From NCBI GenBank assembly GCA_023459915.1, contig JAEWSN010000170.1:6185-70184 (forward strand): DNA of 64,000 nucleotides, read 5' to 3'. The notes beneath the pieces are model-generated. The model was not told the DNA's origin and did no database searches. It saw only the letters and a program-made list of their open reading frames with translations. Source of the DNA: Bacillota bacterium. GTDB taxonomy: Bacteria; Bacillota; Clostridia; DSM-8532. Below, in pieces: positions 34,402-43,621 of this stretch. Each line of letters begins with the position of its first letter. Positions within the stretch are counted from its first letter, which is position 1. A program made the position numbers and the translations under genes.

Positions 34402-35421
34402 TCACTCGATGAGCCGGACTCCGTACAGACCGTAGTCCTCCTGGTCGGCGGAGGTTTCACCGGAGGTGACGCTGCGCACGAAGGTGCCGTGGACCACGCT
34501 GTCTTTCCCCGAGCCATCCACACCGGTGAGAAAGAAGGAGGCGAAGCCTGTGATGGTCACGGTGGATCGGCCATTCACGTCGAGTGAGTCCACAATGACA
34601 ATGGTGATGAGCCGGGGGCAATCGGGCTCGAACGACTCGGGTGTACAATGCGGGTTATGGGTGCAATCCTCGAGCAGTGTGGTCACGCCGGTTTCCGTGG
34701 GTCCGCTCATGTTTCCGGGTTCGGTGTCTATCTGGTCGCCGACCATGAGCCGGCCGTCAAAACCCTCCACGATGTTGTTCAGATAGGTTTTCGCGCCGGC
34801 GCCGCCGAGCTCAATCGCGCCGTAGTTGCCGGTCAACCCGTCTCCGCCGCCTTCCTTGAGCGTGTATTCGGCACCGATGACGAGCGGGATGTCCGCGATG
34901 GCAAACGGCCGGATGCCGCTGTTGACACCCATGACAGGCAGCACGCTGCCGGTGGCGCTGGCGCGTGCCATGCCGCCCTCGATGCCGATGAGCCGGGCAA
35001 ATCCGTATGGAACGGGCTTTTCTGCGGAAAGCGACAGCGTTTTGGTGCTGTCATCGATTTGAATGTCATAGGTGACTTCCGGAAAGCCGTTCTTTTCAAG
35101 ATAACTGGCGGCCATCAGGGATTCTGTTCCCGGGCGCTCCACATAGGCGCGGGCGGCGGCCAGTGTCGCCGCGTCCACCGCGTGGTTCAAACGCGCCTTT
35201 TCAATCGACAGCAAACCGATATCGGTGACCAGGGCGGCCGACAGTGCCAGTACGGTCAGCGATACCGCAAAAAAGACCATGGACATGCCGTGCTCGCTCC
35301 GCGCCATGGGGCGAAAAAGCCGGAACGCTTTCGCCACGCGGGACAGACGCCCTCCGGAAACAACGGCCGAAGCCGGCGCATGCTGTTTTCCATTCCCTGT
35401 ATGCCGGTTCATGTATGCCAT
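34402..35421 (-). CDS. TadG-like (PF13400-type) secreted/pilus-associated protein
   Basis: This 339-residue minus-strand protein has an N-terminal membrane segment in the setting GMSMVFFAVSLTVLALSAAL, followed by TDIGLLSIEKARLNHAVDAATLAAARAYV. That is the sequence pattern of the Tad-secretion-associated PF13400 domain. The rest is an extracytoplasmic domain with many Gly and Thr and two cysteines near residue 260. ATG 35421 is chosen because GGGAAAGG lies before it. It is 2 kb from the main pilus locus and on the other strand, so it may belong to the same machine or be a separate surface protein. Confidence 0.7.
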   Translation of the reverse strand: MAYMNRHTGNGKQHAPASAVVSGGRLSRVAKAFRLFRPMARSEHGMSMVFFAVSLTVLALSAALVTDIGLLSIEKARLNHAVDAATLAAARAYVERPGTESLMAASYLEKNGFPEVTYDIQIDDSTKTLSLSAEKPVPYGFARLIGIEGGMARASATGSVLPVMGVNSGIRPFAIADIPLVIGAEYTLKEGGGDGLTGNYGAIELGGAGAKTYLNNIVEGFDGRLMVGDQIDTEPGNMSGPTETGVTTLLEDCTHNPHCTPESFEPDCPRLITIVIVDSLDVNGRSTVTITGFASFFLTGVDGSGKDSVVHGTFVRSVTSGETSADQEDYGLYGVRLIE

Positions 35422-35763
35422 ATCGGACCAACCTTTCCCATCTCGTTTCCTGGACAGACCCCCATTCACCCCAACAGACGAAATGGCTGCGGCGGGAGGA
35501 TGGAATGTCCCAATCCCATCATGCCACAATCCGCGTGTGTTTGGGACGCGCCGGGGTCATGGCCGGATGGGACTCCGGTCCCGTTTCTGTCCGAACCGGT
35601 TGCGATGCCCTATGGCTGTGTTCGGCAAGGTATACATTCCGTGACCCTGACGGTATAATGGAACTGCGTTTCGCCGAACCGGGCGGAACCTGTCCGCGCA
35701 GCCCGGATTGCACGTGCATGCACCCAATCCGGAAGCGTGAACCTTTCAAGGCAGGAGTGAATC
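35422..35763. other. Divergent spacer with a leader hairpin (342 bases)
   Basis: This spacer separates the TadG-like gene (minus) from the SpoIID-domain gene (plus). It contains the plus-strand promoter at 35631-35659. Downstream is a leader with an 8-bp perfect hairpin: CCGGATTG (about 35702-35709) pairs with CAATCCGG (about 35724-35731). Nothing else is recognisable in 35440-35630. Confidence 0.55.
35631..35659 (+). promoter_or_regulatory. Promoter of the SpoIID-domain / lspA / rluD genes
   Basis: TATACA (35631-35636) and a perfect TATAAT (35654-35659) are 17 bases apart, about 100 bases before the coding start. Confidence 0.6.
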
Positions 35764-37467
35764 ATGAAGGAACAAAAGAACCGCGGAACCCGGCGCGCCC
35801 AACCCGGCAAGGCTTCGGTGCTGCTGCTGGCGGCGCTGGTCCTTGTCGCGGGAGCCCTGGCGCCGGCAGGCAGCGTCTTTTCCGGTACAACACAAGCCCG
35901 GGCGCTCACCCTCGCGGAAACCATCCGGGTCGGCATTTACCATGGCAGAGACAATGTGGGCACGGTGTCGCTGCAGTCCAACACGGGGCTGTCGGTATCC
36001 GTCGCCATGCCGGACGGCACAAGGCTGTCCCTCCATGAACAGATGGACGCCGCGCCGGTCATTGTGCGCAAGGATGCCTGGTTTGTCCTGTCGCCGGATG
36101 GCACCGCACAGGAATACACGCCTTCCGCGGGCATGCCCTTTGCCGGTGTGGCATCCGGCCCCATCCATTTGCGCATCGGGGAGCTGTTCCCGGATGCCGT
36201 GACGGCCGCTGCGGCCGCCGCGCAATACCGACAGGCCGGTGTGCCGGCATATCCGGCGTATGAGGATGGCTGGCAGGTCTGGACGGGGATGTACCCGGAC
36301 ACGGAAACCGCGACCGCGGCCAAGCAATCGGTGGCCGACCTGTTGGGAACCTCCGCCATTGCGGTGCTCCCGGCCACCAACGCCAGGCTGTTTTTGCTCA
36401 ACGCGTCTCTGGATGTGCTGTGCCTGTATGGGGGAACAAATGGCGGCCTTCGCGTCACGGCCCTGCAGGAGGCGGATCTGCTGCTTGTGAATGGACGCAG
36501 GTACCGCGGCGAGATGGAATTCCGGCGCTATGCGGACAGCGATCTCACGGCCATCAACATTCTGGGGATTGAACCGTATCTGTACGGCGTGGTGCCGGGA
36601 GAAATCGAGGCGCTTGCGCCCACGGAGGCCATCAAGGCGCAGGCGGTCGCGGCGCGCACCTACGCGCTGAACAACATCGGCCGGTATGCCAAATGGGGCT
36701 TCGATCTCACGGACACCACCGAATCCCAGGTGTACCACGGGTACGAGGGCGAGAAGGTGCAGACCAACCTGGCCGTGGACGCGACACGGGGCCAGAAGGC
36801 CCTGTATCAGGGCGAATTGGCCAGCCTGTTCTACTTCAGCTCCAGTGGCGGCAGAACCGAGGACAACGCGAATGTGTGGGGCACGCCGCTGCCATACCTG
36901 CGAAGCGTGGAAGACCCGTACGAGGCAAAGACTTCCTACAACTACTATTGGCAAAAGGTGCTGTCCGCCGCGGACGTGGAGCGCTATCTGACGGCTGCCG
37001 GCGTGAATCTCGGCCGTGTCAGCGGCATGTCGATTGTGGAGACCTCCCTGTCGGGTCGTGTGGTGAAGCTGCGCATCACCGGCACGGAAAGCAGCATGAC
37101 CTTCCAGCGCGAAGCCTGCCGCACCATCTTTGAGCTGCCCAGCCAGCTGTATGCGCTGGGCGGCTCGGACAGCCTGTCCATCATGGGCGCCGATGGCAGC
37201 GTCACCAAGCAGAATCCCGGAGGGCTGACGGCGGTCGGCGCGTCCGGCACGGGAACCATCGCGACGGGCGTCGCCGCGGTTGCCATCGGCGCCGATGGCG
37301 CGCTTTCGTACACCGGCACCGCGGCCGGCGACATGTTCGTGTTGACCGGACGGGGCTGGGGCCACGGCGTGGGCATGAGCCAGGAGGGCGCAAAGGGCTT
37401 TGCCAGAAACGGGTACACCTACACCCAGATTCTGCAGCACTATTTTCCCGGTGTGACCATTGAATGA
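35764..37467 (+). CDS. SpoIID/LytB-domain cell-wall protein with SPOR-like region
   Basis: This 567-residue exported protein has an N-terminal hydrophobic signal (about residues 18-45) and a possible SPOR-like peptidoglycan-binding region at about 140-200 (WQVWTGMYPDTETA). The SpoIID lytic transglycosylase domain at about 255-540 shows GIEPYLYGVVPGEIEA (catalytic Glu), AIKAQAVAARTYAL, YFSSSGGRTED and the closing GRGWGHGVGMSQEGA. SpoIID trims stem-less glycan strands at the spore or division septum. The protein is longer than B. subtilis SpoIID, as in Clostridial SpoIID/LytB relatives, so a sporulation role is not certain. lspA follows after 37 bases. Confidence 0.88.
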   Translation: MKEQKNRGTRRAQPGKASVLLLAALVLVAGALAPAGSVFSGTTQARALTLAETIRVGIYHGRDNVGTVSLQSNTGLSVSVAMPDGTRLSLHEQMDAAPVIVRKDAWFVLSPDGTAQEYTPSAGMPFAGVASGPIHLRIGELFPDAVTAAAAAAQYRQAGVPAYPAYEDGWQVWTGMYPDTETATAAKQSVADLLGTSAIAVLPATNARLFLLNASLDVLCLYGGTNGGLRVTALQEADLLLVNGRRYRGEMEFRRYADSDLTAINILGIEPYLYGVVPGEIEALAPTEAIKAQAVAARTYALNNIGRYAKWGFDLTDTTESQVYHGYEGEKVQTNLAVDATRGQKALYQGELASLFYFSSSGGRTEDNANVWGTPLPYLRSVEDPYEAKTSYNYYWQKVLSAADVERYLTAAGVNLGRVSGMSIVETSLSGRVVKLRITGTESSMTFQREACRTIFELPSQLYALGGSDSLSIMGADGSVTKQNPGGLTAVGASGTGTIATGVAAVAIGADGALSYTGTAAGDMFVLTGRGWGHGVGMSQEGAKGFARNGYTYTQILQHYFPGVTIE

Positions 37468-37504
37468 ACCGGAACATCACGATTTGTTCCGATGGGGAGT
37501 ATGT

Positions 37505-37993
37505 ATGAAAAAGAAAGACTGGCTGGGCTGGGGTGCGCTCCTGGTGGTGCTGCTGGGCCTTGATCAATGGACAAAACTGTTTTTTTCCGCGAATCGCGCG
37601 GATTTTCAGGAGCGGGAGATCATTCCCGACTTTTTTTATCTCACCTACCTGGAAAACCGTGGGGCCGCCTTCAGCCTGCTGCAGAATTTCCGCTGGGGAT
37701 TCGTGGTGATCACGGTAATCGCCCTGGCGGTCATGGCGCGGTTTTTCCTGATGTACAAAACGCCCATCGCCAGGCTCTCGCTGGTGTTTCTGATGGCCGG
37801 CGCGGCCGGAAACCTCATAGACCGTGCCTGGCAGGGCTTTGTGGTGGACTTTTTGCATTTTTATCCCTTCGGGTACGACTTTCCCGTATTCAATGTCGCG
37901 GATGTCTGCATCAATGTCGGCGCGGCGCTGATGGTCATCTGGCTGCTGTTCATGTACAGGGAACCGGAGGCTGCCGATGCGAAAAAAACGTGA
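37505..37993 (+). CDS. lspA: Lipoprotein signal peptidase
   Basis: This 162-residue four-helix membrane protease cleaves lipoprotein signal peptides before the lipid-bearing cysteine. Conserved blocks are DQWTKLFF, ENRGAAFSLL, GAAGNLIDR and FNVADVCINVG; the last two carry the catalytic aspartates. ATG 37505 follows GGGGAG. It overlaps rluD by 17 bases. A client in this window is PotD at 45240, which has a lipobox. Confidence 0.95.
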   Translation: MKKKDWLGWGALLVVLLGLDQWTKLFFSANRADFQEREIIPDFFYLTYLENRGAAFSLLQNFRWGFVVITVIALAVMARFFLMYKTPIARLSLVFLMAGAAGNLIDRAWQGFVVDFLHFYPFGYDFPVFNVADVCINVGAALMVIWLLFMYREPEAADAKKT

Positions 37994-39020
37994 ACAGCCT
38001 TCGGAGCCGAACAACCCCGCGCCCATGATGGCGCGGGAGAAGGAGACCGGATTGGTTGAAATATCGGAATGGATGGATGAAAACGACCTGCCGGCGGAGA
38101 TTCCCTCGGCGGAGGTCACACGCGTCTGGTCCGGACAGTGCCAAACAGACGGTGAGCGGCTGGACAGCTGGCTGTCCGGCACATTGCCCGAACTGTCCAG
38201 AAGCCGGGTGGCGCAGCTGCTCGGCCAGGGACTCGGCACAGTGGACGGCAAGCCGGCGAAGCCCGGCCTGAAGCTGCGGCAGGGTCAGCAGGTGGTGTTG
38301 ACCATTCCCGGGCTCGTCCCGCTGGACGTGGTGCCCCAGGACATCCCGATCCGGATTGTGTATGAGGATGACGACATCCTGGTCGTCGACAAACCCAAAG
38401 GGTTGGTGGTGCACCCCGCACCGGGGCATCCCGACGGCACGCTGGTCAACGCGCTGATGTTCCATTGCAGGGACAGGCTGTCCAACATCAACGGTGTGAT
38501 CCGCCCGGGGATTGTCCACCGGATTGATCGCGACACCTCCGGCCTGCTGGTGGTGGCCAAGACCAACCTGGCGCACCAGCGCCTGTCCGACGACCTCCGC
38601 CGGCACGATGTGGTCAGAACCTATCTGGCGGTTGTGGACGGGCGGGTGAAGCAGGACGAGGGAACCATCAGCCTACCCATCGGCAGACATCCGGTGGATC
38701 GCAAGCGGATGTCCGTCCACACCCGGAGCGGCCGGGATGCCGTGACGCATTACCGGGTGCTGACGCCGTATCACGCGCATACACTGGTGGAATGCCGGCT
38801 CGAGACGGGGCGGACACATCAAATCCGGGTCCACATGGCCAGCCTCGGGAATCCGGTCACCGGCGATCCCGTTTACGGCAAGGCATGCCGGCTCATGAAC
38901 ACGCAGGGACAGGCGCTGCACGCGTTCCGGCTTGAACTGACCCATCCCGTCACGGGGGAACGGATGTCTTTCGAGACGCCGTACCCGGACTGGCTTGTCA
39001 CGCTGTTGCAACGGTTGTGA
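37977..39020 (+). CDS. rluD: RluA/RluD-family pseudouridine synthase
   Basis: This 347-residue enzyme should convert uridines of 23S rRNA to pseudouridine. An S4 RNA-binding domain comes first (RLDSWLSGTLPELSRSRVAQLL), then the catalytic core with HRIDRDTSGLLVVAK, where the Asp is the nucleophile, and GRTHQIRVHMASLGNPVTGDP. The first 45 residues are an extra charged head. ATG 37977 overlaps the end of lspA, which is the usual gene order in Firmicutes. The exact uridine site cannot be told, hence the symbol is approximate. Confidence 0.9.
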   Translation: MRKKREQPSEPNNPAPMMAREKETGLVEISEWMDENDLPAEIPSAEVTRVWSGQCQTDGERLDSWLSGTLPELSRSRVAQLLGQGLGTVDGKPAKPGLKLRQGQQVVLTIPGLVPLDVVPQDIPIRIVYEDDDILVVDKPKGLVVHPAPGHPDGTLVNALMFHCRDRLSNINGVIRPGIVHRIDRDTSGLLVVAKTNLAHQRLSDDLRRHDVVRTYLAVVDGRVKQDEGTISLPIGRHPVDRKRMSVHTRSGRDAVTHYRVLTPYHAHTLVECRLETGRTHQIRVHMASLGNPVTGDPVYGKACRLMNTQGQALHAFRLELTHPVTGERMSFETPYPDWLVTLLQRL

Positions 39021-39028
39021 CGACACAG

Positions 39029-39058
39029 GTGACACAAGCCGCGGCCACGGTGTATAAT
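39029..39058 (+). promoter_or_regulatory. Promoter upstream of the HMA-like gene
   Basis: GTGACA (39029-39034) and a perfect TATAAT (39053-39058) are 18 bases apart. Confidence 0.6.
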
Positions 39059-39128
39059 GGCCATTGGCCCTTGTTGCGCGGACAGGCACTGTCAGCGCAT
39101 CCGGGCAAAGTGTGCAAGAGGTGTGGAC

Positions 39129-39341
39129 ATGAAAACTGAACATGTGGCCTTTATCCTGGACAGTGTGCCCGATGAAACCGTCGTGGCGGCCGTCACCGAG
39201 GCGCTGACCCGGATGAATGGTGTTTTTGAGGTGTTTGTGGATGCCGACAGCCGCCGCATTGCCGTGGAATACGACGCGGAGCGGATGGATCTGGCGGTGC
39301 TGCGCGGCACCATCGAGGATGTGGGCTGCCGGGTGCGCTGA
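39129..39341 (+). CDS. Small HMA-fold-like protein without metal-binding cysteines
   Basis: This 70-residue protein has the ferredoxin-like beta-alpha-beta pattern of heavy-metal-associated domains: AFILDSVPDETVVAAVTEALTRMNGV, then FEVFVDADSRRIAVEYD and a last helix with GTIEDVGCRV. The CxxC pair that binds copper or mercury is missing at the first loop (DSVPDE instead of GMxCxxC). It may bind something else or act as a regulatory domain. It has its own promoter and lies in a spacer-rich stretch before yccF. Confidence 0.65.
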   Translation: MKTEHVAFILDSVPDETVVAAVTEALTRMNGVFEVFVDADSRRIAVEYDAERMDLAVLRGTIEDVGCRVR

Positions 39342-39345
39342 GAAT

Positions 39346-39455
39346 GCGGCTCCGGGCTTCCGTCTGCGAAAGCAGCGCGGAGCCGGACTGCCAACTGTGC
39401 AGAGAACGCGGAACCGGACTCCCGGTTGCGCTTGCAAAGCGGCTCCGGGCTTCCG
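39346..39455. repeat. 17-bp direct repeats in the HMA-yccF spacer
   Basis: gcggctccgggcttccg occurs at 39346-39362 and 39439-39455, with related ggagccggact and ggaaccggact sequences between them. The array fills the spacer up to the yccF ribosome site. Confidence 0.8.
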
Positions 39456-39486
39456 GGTGCCGGAACCGTCATGGAGGAGAATTGGA

Positions 39487-39864
39487 TTGAACCTGTTGGG
39501 AAACCTTGTCTGGCTTATATTTGGGGGTCTTGTGGCCGCGGTGCTGTGGGTGCTGGCCGGCTTGTTGTCGTGCCTCACCATTGTGGGCATCCCCTTTGGG
39601 TTTCAATGCTTCAAGATCGCCGGGTTCGTCCTGATGCCGTTCGGCCGGGAAGTGGAAATCGGCCGGTTCGGTGTGGGCGGCCTCATTGGCAACATCCTGT
39701 GGATTTTGTTGCTGGGATGGGAGTTGGCGGTCACGCACGCGGTACTGGGCGTGCTGCTGTCCATCACCCTGATTGGCATTCCATTTGGCCGGCAGCATTT
39801 CAAGATGGCCGGGCTGGCACTGGTTCCTTTTGGCGCGCGGGTTCGTCCGGCGGCCTGGCAGTAG
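39487..39864 (+). CDS. yccF: YccF-family inner membrane protein
   Basis: This 125-residue protein has the duplicated YccF pattern: LTIVGIPFGFQCFKIA and LTLIGIPFGRQHFKMA, each after a hydrophobic stretch, plus LMPFGREVEIG and LVPFGARV. It has about four membrane segments and an unknown function. TTG 39487 is the start, with GGAGGAG at 39473-39479; this gives the family N-terminus NLLGNLVWLIFGG. nadD begins 10 bases downstream. Confidence 0.85.
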   Translation: MNLLGNLVWLIFGGLVAAVLWVLAGLLSCLTIVGIPFGFQCFKIAGFVLMPFGREVEIGRFGVGGLIGNILWILLLGWELAVTHAVLGVLLSITLIGIPFGRQHFKMAGLALVPFGARVRPAAWQ

Positions 39865-39874
39865 GAGGAGATGA

Positions 39875-40489
39875 ATGGTTGGTGTGATGGGCGGAACCTT
39901 CGACCCCATACATGACGGGCATTTGCGGCTTGCCGAGCACATCGCCGAGGAGTATTCCCTGCAGGCGGTTGTGTTCATGCCGGCCGGCACGCCGCCGCAC
40001 AAGGCCGGTCAGCGCATCCTCTCCGCCGCCCACCGCCTGGAAATGACACGCCTGGCCATCATGGACAATCCGCGGTTCAGGCTTTCAGACCTGGAGTGCA
40101 AACGGGAAGGCTATTCCTATACGGTCGACACGCTGGAACGCCTCCATCAGTCCGGCTCCGGCCCCCTGGCCCTGCTGCTGGGCGCGGATTCGGTGGTGCA
40201 GATGCACCAGTGGTATCAGCCTGCGGACATTTTGCGGCAGGCCATGGTCATCGCCGCGCCAAGACCGGATACCGACATGGTGCGCCTTCAGGCGGCCATC
40301 CAGGTGCTGAAGGCGGATTTCGGCGGAGACATCCGCGTGTCCACCGCCACCGCCATGCCGCACGCGTCCACCGAAATCCGCGCGCTCGCCGCCCGGGGAC
40401 GAAGCATCCGGTACCTGGTGCCGGAACCGGTGCGCAGGTATATCGAGGAGAACAGGCTGTATCAATCCTCGGGGGAGGATGTGCCATGA
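39875..40489 (+). CDS. nadD: Nicotinate-nucleotide adenylyltransferase
   Basis: This 204-residue enzyme makes deamido-NAD from nicotinate mononucleotide and ATP. GGTFDPIHDGHL contains the (H/T)xGH nucleotidyl transfer motif. Further marks are MPAGTPPHK, LEMTRLAI, YSYTVDTLE, LLLGADSV and HASTEIRALAARG, a near match to the usual (S/T)STxIR motif. GGAGG at 39866-39870 supports ATG 39875. Its stop overlaps the start of yqeK, the normal partner order in Firmicutes. Confidence 0.95.
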   Translation: MVGVMGGTFDPIHDGHLRLAEHIAEEYSLQAVVFMPAGTPPHKAGQRILSAAHRLEMTRLAIMDNPRFRLSDLECKREGYSYTVDTLERLHQSGSGPLALLLGADSVVQMHQWYQPADILRQAMVIAAPRPDTDMVRLQAAIQVLKADFGGDIRVSTATAMPHASTEIRALAARGRSIRYLVPEPVRRYIEENRLYQSSGEDVP

Positions 40490-41076
40490 AAGAGACGCTG
40501 GCGGAAATCCGCGCGTACATCAAGGGGAAGCTCAAGCCCGAACGGTATCGCCATTCCATCGGTGTGATGGAGACGGCGCGCGAGCTCGCGGTCCGGTATG
40601 GGGAGGATCCCATGCGGGCCCAGCTGGCCGGCATTTTGCACGATTGCGGCAAACAGTACGGTCACGAGGAATCCCTGCGGCTGATGGATGCCATCGGGTA
40701 TGTGCCCAACGAGGTGGAGCGGTTCAGCCCCACGCTGCTGCATGGCCGCATCGGCGCCCTGCTCGCGCGGGAGCGTTTTGCCATCGGGGACGACGGGATC
40801 TTGTCCGCCATCGCGTGCCACACCACAGGCAAGGTCGGCATGGACCTGCTCGACAAAATCATCTATGTGGCAGACTATATCGAGCCCAACCGTGACGGCG
40901 ACTGGGTGTATCCCATGCGGACCATGGCGTTCCGCGATTTGGACGGCTGTCTCATCCTGTGTGCGGACAGCACCCTGACCTATGAGATGAAAAAGGGGAA
41001 CCCCATCCATCCCGACACCCTCCGCATGCGCAACGCGATGCTGATTGCGCGGAAAGGAGCCGCAGATGCTCCATGA
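40486..41076 (+). CDS. yqeK: YqeK-type HD-domain hydrolase
   Basis: This 196-residue HD-domain protein is of the kind shown in other Firmicutes to cleave Ap4A symmetrically. Seen metal residues are RYRHSIGVMETA (first His), GILHDCGKQY (HD pair), LHGRIGALLAR and VADYIEPNRD (last Asp). ATG 40486 overlaps the nadD stop by four bases, with GGGGGAGG before it. Often rsfS follows; here mgtC follows instead. Confidence 0.92.
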   Translation: MKETLAEIRAYIKGKLKPERYRHSIGVMETARELAVRYGEDPMRAQLAGILHDCGKQYGHEESLRLMDAIGYVPNEVERFSPTLLHGRIGALLARERFAIGDDGILSAIACHTTGKVGMDLLDKIIYVADYIEPNRDGDWVYPMRTMAFRDLDGCLILCADSTLTYEMKKGNPIHPDTLRMRNAMLIARKGAADAP

Positions 41077-41770
41077 GCTGATGAGGCAGTTTGCGCCGGC
41101 CGCCCTTGGCGGGCAGATGCTGCGGCTGCTGGTGGCGGGCATCCTTGCCGGCGTGATTGGTTATGAACGGGAGTTTTCCTCCCGCAAGCCCGCCGGGTTT
41201 CGCACCCACATTCTGGTGGGCCTTGGTTCCGCGCTTGTGATGATGACCTCGGAATTTGCGGCACAGTCCTTTCCCGACGCCAATCTGGATCCCACGCGCA
41301 TCGGCGCGCAGGTGGTCAGCGGCATCGGCTTTCTGGGCGCGGGCGCCATTCTGCGTTCCGGCTTTTCGGTCAAGGGGCTCACCACGGCGGCCAGCCTCTG
41401 GGCGGTGGCCTGTGTCGGCATAGCCAGCGGCATCGGGTACTACGCGGGAGCCGCGCTGGCCACCCTGCTGGTTTTTCTGGTGCTTACCCTGCTCAAGGTG
41501 CTCGAGGACAAGCTGGCGCTGAAAGTCAATCACGCGGAGCTTCAAATCGAGGCCCGGAGCGGATGTGTGGTCATCGGAGAGATTCAGAAGATTTTCACCC
41601 GGATGGCCTGTACCATCCGGGAACTCCATGTCGAGGATGACGGCGCGGACAACATCCAGCAAATCCGGTGTGTCTTCGAAATGGGAAAGGGCTTTGGGGA
41701 ACGGTCGCGCATCGGGGAGCTCACCGCGGAGATTCAGCGGATTGAGGGCGTTCAGCGCGTGTACACATGA
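41066..41770 (+). CDS. MgtC/SapB-family membrane protein
   Basis: This 234-residue protein has about five hydrophobic segments containing the family signature GYEREFSSRKPAGFRTHILVG, then RIGAQVVSGIGFLGAGAILR and TTAASLWAVACVGIASGIG. The last 80 residues form a soluble ACT-like domain. MgtC proteins influence Mg2+ homeostasis or ATP synthase activity in pathogens; the role here is unknown. ATG 41066 follows GGAAAGGAG; it slightly overlaps yqeK and is overlapped by a short in-frame region before lepB. Confidence 0.88.
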   Translation: MLHELMRQFAPAALGGQMLRLLVAGILAGVIGYEREFSSRKPAGFRTHILVGLGSALVMMTSEFAAQSFPDANLDPTRIGAQVVSGIGFLGAGAILRSGFSVKGLTTAASLWAVACVGIASGIGYYAGAALATLLVFLVLTLLKVLEDKLALKVNHAELQIEARSGCVVIGEIQKIFTRMACTIRELHVEDDGADNIQQIRCVFEMGKGFGERSRIGELTAEIQRIEGVQRVYT

Positions 41771-41781
41771 AGGAGGCGGGC

Positions 41782-42561
41782 ATGGCACAACAAGCAGGCG
41801 TGGACACGCCGTTGACAGAACCGGCACAGCCGCAGGACGTGAATACGCCGCTGGCAGGCATTTCACAGACAGACCGGCCGCAACGCGAGGAATGCAACCC
41901 GTCGCAAGCGGAATCCGCAGCGCAGACAGAATCCGCATCGCAGGCGGAAACAGCGCCTGCCAAGCGGGGATTCTTCCGCGAGCTGGTGGAATGGGTGCTG
42001 TACATCGTGGCGGCCTTTGTGCTGGCCTCGCTGATTCAAAGCGAGGTGTTCGCGCTGACCGAGGTCAACATGAGTTCCATGGAATCCACCCTGCTGCCGC
42101 AGGACAAGCTGGTGATGAACAAGCTGGCCTACCGTTTCGGTGAGCCGGACCGGGGCGACATCCTCATTTTCCTCAAGGATGAGCCAACCGACGGCTTTGT
42201 GCGCCGCATGTCCGTCTATCTCAGCGACGTGACGATGAAGTTCCAGGGAGAATTTCGCCGCAACCGGCTCATCAAGCGCGTCATCGCGCTGCCCGGCGAG
42301 ACGGTGGAAATCCGGAACAACCAGGTGTTTGTCAACGGGGAACTGCTGGACGAGCCCTATGCCCGGGTGGATCCGGACGCGGGCGAGGTGGTCAACGGTG
42401 AACTTGCGTTGATGACCATTCCGGAAAACATGATTTTCGTCATGGGCGACAATCGCGGGAAAAGTCTGGACAGCCGCAGTTTCGGGTGCATCTCGCTCGA
42501 TACGGTGGAGGGCCGGGCCGTGCTGCGGGTGGCGCCGATTGCGGCCTTTGGAAAACTGTAA
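41782..42561 (+). CDS. lepB: Signal peptidase I
   Basis: This 259-residue protease removes signal peptides from exported proteins. A disordered head of about 60 residues (rich in Gln, Ala, Thr and Pro) precedes one membrane helix ([15 protein letters not shown]). The catalytic serine is in [10 protein letters not shown] and the lysine in [16 protein letters not shown]. The [14 protein letters not shown] box is also intact. I choose ATG 41782 because AAGGAGG lies just before it; ATG 41767 overlaps the mgtC stop and would add five residues. The Gln/Ala/Glu repeats of the head resemble the low-complexity inserts elsewhere in the window. Confidence 0.93.
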   Translation: MAQQAGVDTPLTEPAQPQDVNTPLAGISQTDRPQREECNPSQAESAAQTESASQAETAPAKRGFFRELVEWVLYIVAAFVLASLIQSEVFALTEVNMSSMESTLLPQDKLVMNKLAYRFGEPDRGDILIFLKDEPTDGFVRRMSVYLSDVTMKFQGEFRRNRLIKRVIALPGETVEIRNNQVFVNGELLDEPYARVDPDAGEVVNGELALMTIPENMIFVMGDNRGKSLDSRSFGCISLDTVEGRAVLRVAPIAAFGKL

Positions 42562-42574
42562 AGGAGAACGGGGA

Positions 42575-43621
42575 ATGGGGAAAACGCTGATTGAGCTGAA
42601 GGATTTGACCAAATCCTATGGCGGCAACACGGTTGTCGACCGGGTGAATCTCACCATTCGTGAAAACGAGTTCGTGACACTGCTTGGCCCGAGTGGTTGT
42701 GGCAAGACAACCACGCTGCGCATGATCGGCGGCTTCGAGGAGCCCGATTCGGGAAAAATCCTGTTCGACGGGCAGGATCTGGTGCCCGTGCCGCCCTACC
42801 GGCGCAACATCAACACCGTGTTCCAGCGGTATGCCCTGTTTCCCCACCTGAACGTGTTCGAGAACATCGCGTTCGGCCTGCACATCAAGAAGCTGCCCAA
42901 GGAGGACATCCGCGCCCGCGTCGCGAAGATGCTCAAGCTCGTTGACCTGGAAGGGTTTGAAAAACGCAATGTGGATTCGCTCAGCGGCGGACAGCAGCAG
43001 CGGGTCGCGATTGCGCGCGCGCTGGTGAACCAGCCCAAGGTGCTCCTGCTCGACGAGCCGCTGGGCGCGCTGGATTTGAAACTGCGCAAGGAGATGCAGA
43101 TAGAGCTGCTGGACATGCAGCGCTCGGTGGGCATCACCTTCATCTACGTCACCCACGACCAGGAGGAGGCCCTCACCATGTCCGACACGGTGGTGGTCAT
43201 GAACCAGGGCGTCATCCAGCAGATCGGCACGCCTGTGGACATCTACAACGAGCCGGTGAACCGCTTTGTGGCGGATTTCATCGGGGAGAGCAACATCATC
43301 GAGGCGGTGATGCCGCGCGACCGGGAAGTGGTGTTCGACGGCGTTTCCTTCCCCTGCGTGGACGAGGGCTTTGCCCCCAACGAGGAAGTGGATCTGGTGA
43401 TTCGTCCCGAGGACATCCGCATCACGACCAATCCGGACGAGGGACAGCTGCAGGGCACGGTCACATCTGTCGTGTTCAAGGGCGTTCACTATGAGATGCT
43501 GATCGAGACGGATCATCGTGAGTTTTTGGTGCAGCGGACCGTCTCCTTCCCGGAGGGAAGCCGGGTGGGCATGGTGGTGCAGCCGGCCGACATCCAGGTC
43601 ATGAAGCGGGGAGGGGCGTAG
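42575..43621 (+). CDS. potA: Spermidine/putrescine ABC transporter ATP-binding protein
   Basis: This 348-residue ATPase powers polyamine uptake. Walker [12 protein letters not shown]-loop [10 protein letters not shown], signature [15 protein letters not shown], Walker [13 protein letters not shown] and the switch His in VTHDQEEAL are intact. A TOBE-type regulatory domain follows (VIRPEDIRI). AAGGAG at 42561-42566 supports ATG 42575. It begins a four-gene operon potABCD with gaps or overlaps of zero to four bases. Substrate assignment to polyamines is supported by the PotD protein and by the decarboxylase gene after it. Confidence 0.95.
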   Translation: MGKTLIELKDLTKSYGGNTVVDRVNLTIRENEFVTLLGPSGCGKTTTLRMIGGFEEPDSGKILFDGQDLVPVPPYRRNINTVFQRYALFPHLNVFENIAFGLHIKKLPKEDIRARVAKMLKLVDLEGFEKRNVDSLSGGQQQRVAIARALVNQPKVLLLDEPLGALDLKLRKEMQIELLDMQRSVGITFIYVTHDQEEALTMSDTVVVMNQGVIQQIGTPVDIYNEPVNRFVADFIGESNIIEAVMPRDREVVFDGVSFPCVDEGFAPNEEVDLVIRPEDIRITTNPDEGQLQGTVTSVVFKGVHYEMLIETDHREFLVQRTVSFPEGSRVGMVVQPADIQVMKRGGA

